From an uncultured Planctomycetota bacterium (lineage in GTDB: Bacteria; Planctomycetota; Planctomycetia; Pirellulales; Thermoguttaceae), in the NCBI GenBank assembly GCA_900317365.1, contig ONGM01000009.1, forward strand, positions 1 through 43,416: DNA of 43,416 nucleotides. The letters run 5' to 3'. The position numbers and the translations under genes are program-made. Each line of letters starts with the position of its first letter. Positions within the stretch are counted from its first letter, which is position 1. The notes under the pieces were generated by a model, which ran no database searches, had not been told where the DNA came from, and worked only from the letters and a program-made list of their open reading frames with translations. Shown in pieces: positions 39,429 through 43,416 of the stretch.

Positions 39429-41513
39429 ATGTTCAGGTCAACGTCGAAGGTCGGTTACAACGCGATCGCGCTCGTCGTCGCGACGCTCTTTTTCATTGGG
39501 GTAGGACGCCCCCAATCGTCGGTCGGACAAGACGGTTTCGCGCTACCGGGCGGCCAGAGCTTTTCCGCGCAGAATTTCGGCGCCACAATTCCGTCCTTCG
39601 GCGCGGCTAGTTCGAGGCTCTCCGTCAAAGCGCGCGTCGCCGTCTCGAAAAATCAAACGTCCGACCCGATCTGGCTCAACGACTCTGGCGACGCGCCTGT
39701 CGCGTACCTCGTCGTAACGACGACCGTCGCCGACGGATGGCATATCTACTCCGCCGAGCAAGGCACAGGGGGTAAGCCTACGAAATTCGTCGACACGACG
39801 CTTTCGAACGAGGCGCTAACGCTCGGCGCGGCGCGCGCGACCTCGGAAATCGTCGTCGCGGAGGACGCGCTCGGGTCAAGACTCGAAGAACTCTTCGGCG
39901 CCGTCGACTGGATTCTGCCGATTTACGGCGCGGCGGAAGGCGAGTCGCTCGAAAGTCTGACGATTTCGGGAACGGTCGACGCGCTGGCTTGCAGCGAAGG
40001 GGAAGGCGGCGCGTGCGTGCCGCAGAACGTCGACTTTACGGCTCGGTACGACGCCGACTACGACGTTGACCCGCTCCTCGCCAAGGCGGCGGAACTTGCG
40101 CCCGCCCAGACGCCGGTCGCAAACGCGGCGGATCAAGCGAGCGAAAACGTCGCTCAGCCAGAGGAACAAGGCGAAACGACTAAGGCGGACGAAGGCGCCG
40201 CCGTCTCGAACTTCGCGTCGAACAACTTCTTCGTTCTCATACTGATCGCGTTCTGCGGCGGGTTCATTTTGAATTTCACGCCGTGCGTCTTACCGGTCGT
40301 CGGTCTGAAAATACTCTCTTTCTTCGAACAGGCGGGAAGGAGTCGCGGAAGCGCCTTCTTACTGAACGTCTGGTACGCGGTCGGAGTTTTGATCGTCTTC
40401 GGCGCGCTCGCGTTCGCCAGCGTCGGACTGAGCTTCCTGTTTACGCGCTCCCTCTTCCAAATCATTATGGGCGGAATCGTCTTTGCGATGGCGCTTAGTT
40501 TGATTGGGGTTTGGGAACTTGAAACGCCGAGTTTTCTCGGAGGCGAGAAGTCGAGCGAATTAACGTCGCGAGAAGGAGCGGTCGGCGCGATCTTTAAAGG
40601 CGTCATAACGACGCTTCTCGCGATTCCGTGCGGCGCGCCGCTCTTAAGTCCGGCGCTCGACTGGGCTAGCGAAACGACGCGTCAGGGTCAAATCGGGCTG
40701 GTCGTGATCGTCTACCTCGTGATCGGGCTCGGCATGGCGTTCCCGTTCCTCGTTGCCGGCGCGTTCCCCGAACTATTAAAAATCTTTCCGAAACCGGGCA
40801 ATTGGACGGAAACGTTCCGCAAGACGATGGGCTATTTCCTGCTGATCGCGGTTCTTTGGATCGTCTATTCCGCGCCTCTCGAAGTGCAATTGTCGATGGT
40901 CGCGTTCTTCTTCGCGCTCTGGTTTGCGTGCTGGAATATCGGTCGACTGCAATACGAGTTCGACGCCGGCAAACGGAAAGTCGTCGCGTGGTGCGTCTCT
41001 CTCGTCGTTCTGATCGTTACGGCGCTCTTCGTCTTCAGTTTCGACGCCAACCCGATTAAGACGACGCTCCAAAGCGCCGCCGAAGCGAAATTGACACGCT
41101 GGGCCGTGCGCGCCGAACGCGACGGCAAACTCAGTCAGGAGCATTGGAGCCTATTCGATCGCGCGACGCTCGACGCGACCCTCGCAAGCGGCCGCCCCGT
41201 CGCCGTCGACTTCACCGCCGACTGGTGCATGAACTGCAAATTTCTCGAAAAAACAATCCTCCACACCGACGAAGTTCAAGCGGCGTTCGACGCTAAAAAC
41301 GTCCTCACTCTGACCGCCGACTGGACCAACCTCGACGCCGAGACTCCCGACGTCGTCGCAATTAACGAACTCCTCGACGCATGCGGCGCTCGTCAGGTGC
41401 CAACGCTCATGATCTTTAATCCGAACGCTCCCGACGCGCCCGTCGTACTCCGCGGTCTCTATACGAAATCGGCGCTCCTCGAAGCGCTCGACTCCCTACC
41501 CGACGCCAAGTAG
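39429..41513 (+). CDS. DsbD-like thiol:disulfide interchange protein
   Basis: ATG 39429 is chosen because AGGAG is 7 bases upstream and a signal peptide follows (AIALVVATLFFIGVG). The 694-residue product has three parts. An N-terminal periplasmic domain (DsbD-alpha type, ~55-210) has C188 and C196. A membrane core has about eight helices with the redox cysteines C286 (NFTPCVLPVVGLK) and C401 (AIPCGAPLL). A C-terminal thioredoxin-like domain contains WC600-M-N-C603-K. The protein passes electrons from cytoplasmic thioredoxin to periplasmic partners, keeping cysteines reduced or supporting cytochrome c maturation. The alpha-domain cysteines are seven residues apart rather than the five of E. 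coli DsbD. Confidence 0.93.
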   Translation: MFRSTSKVGYNAIALVVATLFFIGVGRPQSSVGQDGFALPGGQSFSAQNFGATIPSFGAASSRLSVKARVAVSKNQTSDPIWLNDSGDAPVAYLVVTTTVADGWHIYSAEQGTGGKPTKFVDTTLSNEALTLGAARATSEIVVAEDALGSRLEELFGAVDWILPIYGAAEGESLESLTISGTVDALACSEGEGGACVPQNVDFTARYDADYDVDPLLAKAAELAPAQTPVANAADQASENVAQPEEQGETTKADEGAAVSNFASNNFFVLILIAFCGGFILNFTPCVLPVVGLKILSFFEQAGRSRGSAFLLNVWYAVGVLIVFGALAFASVGLSFLFTRSLFQIIMGGIVFAMALSLIGVWELETPSFLGGEKSSELTSREGAVGAIFKGVITTLLAIPCGAPLLSPALDWASETTRQGQIGLVVIVYLVIGLGMAFPFLVAGAFPELLKIFPKPGNWTETFRKTMGYFLLIAVLWIVYSAPLEVQLSMVAFFFALWFACWNIGRLQYEFDAGKRKVVAWCVSLVVLIVTALFVFSFDANPIKTTLQSAAEAKLTRWAVRAERDGKLSQEHWSLFDRATLDATLASGRPVAVDFTADWCMNCKFLEKTILHTDEVQAAFDAKNVLTLTADWTNLDAETPDVVAINELLDACGARQVPTLMIFNPNAPDAPVVLRGLYTKSALLEALDSLPDAK

Positions 41514-41609
41514 CCGCTACAACGCGGCGTTGACGTCGGAAACAAATTCACAATTATTTTCAGAAAGACTCGACGGCGGAGGTCGTCTTTACGTACTAAA
41601 GGTTGCGCG

Positions 41610-42503
41610 ATGGCAGATAATCAAGACGCGTTGAACGCGTTGCGCTGGAAGAAATTTAACGTTCTCAACGACGGGTTCGTGTGCCTCGTCGACGTCATGG
41701 GGTCCGACGACTCGATCGTTCAGGCCGCTCGCGTCAGTTACGGGGCCGGAACGAAATCCGTGTCCGACGATCGCACGCTCATTCGCTATTTGATGCGCCA
41801 TCGCCACGAAACGCCTTTCGAAATGGCGGAGGTGAAGCTACTCGTTCGCGCGCCGATGGACGCGTGGCGACAGTGGGTGCGTCATCGCACGGCGTCGATC
41901 AACGAGTATTCGACCCGATATTCCGTCGCCATCAATTCCGCGCAGACGACGGAGCCTACCGCGTGGCGTTTGCAAGCGTCGAGCAATCGCCAGGGAAGCG
42001 ACGGGCTTCTGAGTCCGGAAGAAGGCGCCAAGCTCACCGAAGAAGAGCGCGAATTTCAATCCGCAGCGCGCGCAATGTACGAACGGCGCGTCGAGCTCGG
42101 CGTCGCGCGCGAGCAGGCTCGCAAGGATCTGCCGCTCGCGACGTACACCGAGGCGTACTGGAAATGCGATCTGCGCAACCTGTTGCACTTCCTCAGTTTG
42201 AGAATGGAATCGCACGCGCAATACGAAATCCGCGCGTACGCCAAGATCATCGGCGAAGAAATCGTGCGTCCTCTTTTCCCGAACGCGTACGAAGCTTTTG
42301 TCGACTACATGCTCGACTCGTGCAGTCTTTCCCGACTGGAGCAGGAAACGATCGCCCGTCTCGCGGCTGCCGGTAAGGTTCCCGCAACTTACGAGGATTT
42401 CCTCGACGCATGCGACCCGGCGTGGAAAGGACTAACTCGCTGCCGCGAACGCGAAGAGGCGCTAGAAAAATGCGTTAAACTAGGACTCGTCGTTCGCGAC
42501 TAA
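41610..42503 (+). CDS. thyX: Flavin-dependent thymidylate synthase
   Basis: ATG 41610 follows AAAGG at 7 bases. The 297-residue enzyme shows the ThyX signature R91-H-R-TASINEY-S101-T-R (RHRx7S), plus HETPFEMAEVKL and DLRNLLHFLSLRMESHAQYEIR. It methylates dUMP using methylene-tetrahydrofolate with FAD and NADPH, replacing ThyA. Length is at the long end, mainly from a ~50-residue insertion (QASSNRQGSDGLLSPEEGAKL) also seen in some other bacteria. TTGACG at 41530 with ATTATT 17 bases on may be its promoter. Confidence 0.96.
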   Translation: MADNQDALNALRWKKFNVLNDGFVCLVDVMGSDDSIVQAARVSYGAGTKSVSDDRTLIRYLMRHRHETPFEMAEVKLLVRAPMDAWRQWVRHRTASINEYSTRYSVAINSAQTTEPTAWRLQASSNRQGSDGLLSPEEGAKLTEEEREFQSAARAMYERRVELGVAREQARKDLPLATYTEAYWKCDLRNLLHFLSLRMESHAQYEIRAYAKIIGEEIVRPLFPNAYEAFVDYMLDSCSLSRLEQETIARLAAAGKVPATYEDFLDACDPAWKGLTRCREREEALEKCVKLGLVVRD

Positions 42504-42529
42504 CGCAAGGCGACGCGACAATCGTTTCA

Positions 42530-42557
42530 TTGCAAAACGCTCGATTTGAGGTATAAT
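42530..42557 (+). promoter_or_regulatory. Sigma70-like promoter of the Rpn-type nuclease gene
   Basis: TTGCAA 42530-42535 and an exact TATAAT 42552-42557 are separated by 16 bases, about 75 bases before the ATG at 42631. Confidence 0.65.
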
Positions 42558-42630
42558 TGGCGCGCAGGGAGCGTCCTACATAAGTCGACGCGCGCAGATC
42601 GCAAAAGCGAAAGGTGGAAGGGGCGATTCC

Positions 42631-43416
42631 ATGGGACAACCGGACATATTCCTGCGTCAGTTGACGAGAAATCTGCAAATCGTCGCAGATCTTATTAACT
42701 TCGTCATTTTCAAAGGAAAAGAGTTCGTTCGACCGGAGGACCTTCTTTTGCTTCCTGAGAGTCAATCGTTCGTTGACTCCGACAACCAATTGCGTGAACT
42801 GAGACGCGACGCCTTGATCGTATGGAGCTACGGCGACTCTATCGTTGCCCTCATAGGTCTGGAGAGCCAAACCTATATCGATAAAGACATGCCTTTTCGG
42901 GGAATTTCGTACGACGGCGAAAACTATAAGGAGCAATTGCTTAAGGCGCCAAACGGGAGTCGTTATCCTGTGACGACCTTCGTTCTGTACTACGGTGAAA
43001 AGCCTTGGACGAAAAATCTCACGATGAAAGAACAATTCAAGATTCCGGAGGTTCTTGAAGAATACGTAGCCCCTTTTATTGACGACCGAAGGATACGAAT
43101 AATTGACGTCCGCAGAATTTCCCTCGAAGACGCCAAAAAGTTCCGTAGTGTTCTTTCGTTTATTGTGTCCGTCTATCAAATGTTCGACCGACAAATTAAC
43201 GACGTCAACTTGCCGCCCGTATCGAGTCGCGAAGACCGATATTTAGCCGCGCAATTCCTGGAAGTGTTTTTTAAAACAAAGGATACGAGTTGGATCTCGT
43301 TCGACAAACTTGAAGAAGGAGAATATGATATGAACGATTTAGTATCAAGCATGGTAACTTTCCACCGCAACGAGGGCATTGCGATCGGCCGCGAAGAAGG
43401 CCGCATGGAGGAAAGA
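42631..43416 (+). CDS. Rpn/PD-(D/E)XK nuclease family protein, 3'-truncated by window end
   Basis: The reading frame is open from ATG 42631 (GGAAGGGG about 5 bases upstream) to the last base, 262 codons without a stop, so the gene continues outside the window. It contains RRDALIVWSYGDSIVALIGLESQTYIDKDMPFR, with the D...ExQ core of the Rpn (recombination-promoting nuclease, formerly putative transposase) family. YPVTTFVLYYGEKPW and IPEVLEEYVAPFIDD follow, as common in gut bacteria. The end HRNEGIAIGREEGRMEER is the usual charged helix of these proteins. Codons (TTG, ATA, AGT, GTA) are less GC-rich than in neighbours, suggesting horizontal acquisition. Rpn proteins are thought to cut DNA and promote RecA-independent transfer. 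Confidence 0.85.
   Translation, partial: MGQPDIFLRQLTRNLQIVADLINFVIFKGKEFVRPEDLLLLPESQSFVDSDNQLRELRRDALIVWSYGDSIVALIGLESQTYIDKDMPFRGISYDGENYKEQLLKAPNGSRYPVTTFVLYYGEKPWTKNLTMKEQFKIPEVLEEYVAPFIDDRRIRIIDVRRISLEDAKKFRSVLSFIVSVYQMFDRQINDVNLPPVSSREDRYLAAQFLEVFFKTKDTSWISFDKLEEGEYDMNDLVSSMVTFHRNEGIAIGREEGRMEER

Noticed and set aside
42475..43194. 239-codon minus-strand frame at the right end
   Set aside because: Antisense to the Rpn-type gene, which has a promoter, ribosome binding site and recognisable motifs.

Overview
The window looks like a chromosomal segment of a planctomycete (Planctomycetota, probably a Pirellulales-type, gut or anaerobic lineage). Three very large exported proteins begin with the LExLExRELL-type N-terminal motif typical of planctomycete extracellular proteins, and one of them carries dockerin repeats. 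There are also a VIT/VWA protein, a Tat-exported Gfo/Idh/MocA oxidoreductase, an NPCBM-type metalloprotease and a DUF5117/DUF4953-type zinc protease, all abundant in that phylum. Rubrerythrin and ThyX fit an anaerobic or microaerobic lifestyle. The lineage is inferred from protein families only; no rRNA or tRNA gene was seen.

Layout. 1-347: hairpin cluster and AT-rich leader. 402-8062 (+): two giant beta-helix/fibronectin-III surface proteins, the second with an IdeS-like cysteine protease domain. 8742-11264 (+): VIT/VWA protein. 11631-12582 (+): STAS and HATPase partner-switching pair. 12848-15940 (-): FG-GAP/cohesin-like/dockerin protein. 16409-22587 (-): YhaO/YhaN (SbcD/SbcC-like) operon in which the phosphoesterase has lost its metal-binding histidines. 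23015-26230 (-): large zinc metalloprotease with a helical insertion. 26600-27494 (-): overlapping VanZ-like and Nudix genes. 27729-29516 (+): unrecognised membrane-anchored protein and outer-membrane beta-barrel protein. 29632-31533 (+): rubrerythrin and Tat oxidoreductase. 31662-35867 (-): hemL, a CPBP protease and a polytopic membrane protein. 35996-37714 (-): NPCBM metalloprotease. 37984-39150 (+): coiled-coil protein built from 14-residue repeats. 39429-41513 (+): DsbD-like protein. 41610-42503 (+): thyX. 42631-end (+): 3'-truncated Rpn/PD-(D/E)XK nuclease.

Functionally the segment is dominated by the cell surface and envelope: giant adhesin or protease-like proteins, periplasmic redox (DsbD), metalloproteases and a beta-barrel, with housekeeping genes (hemL, thyX, Nudix) between them. 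Several sigma70-like promoters (TTGNNN, 16-17 bp, TANNNT) and many strong hairpin terminators can be read directly. The most noteworthy observations are the IdeS-like protease with all catalytic residues aligned, the catalytically degenerate YhaO paired with an intact YhaN, the 14-residue-periodic coiled coil, and an acidic C-terminal tail shared by the two giant surface proteins.
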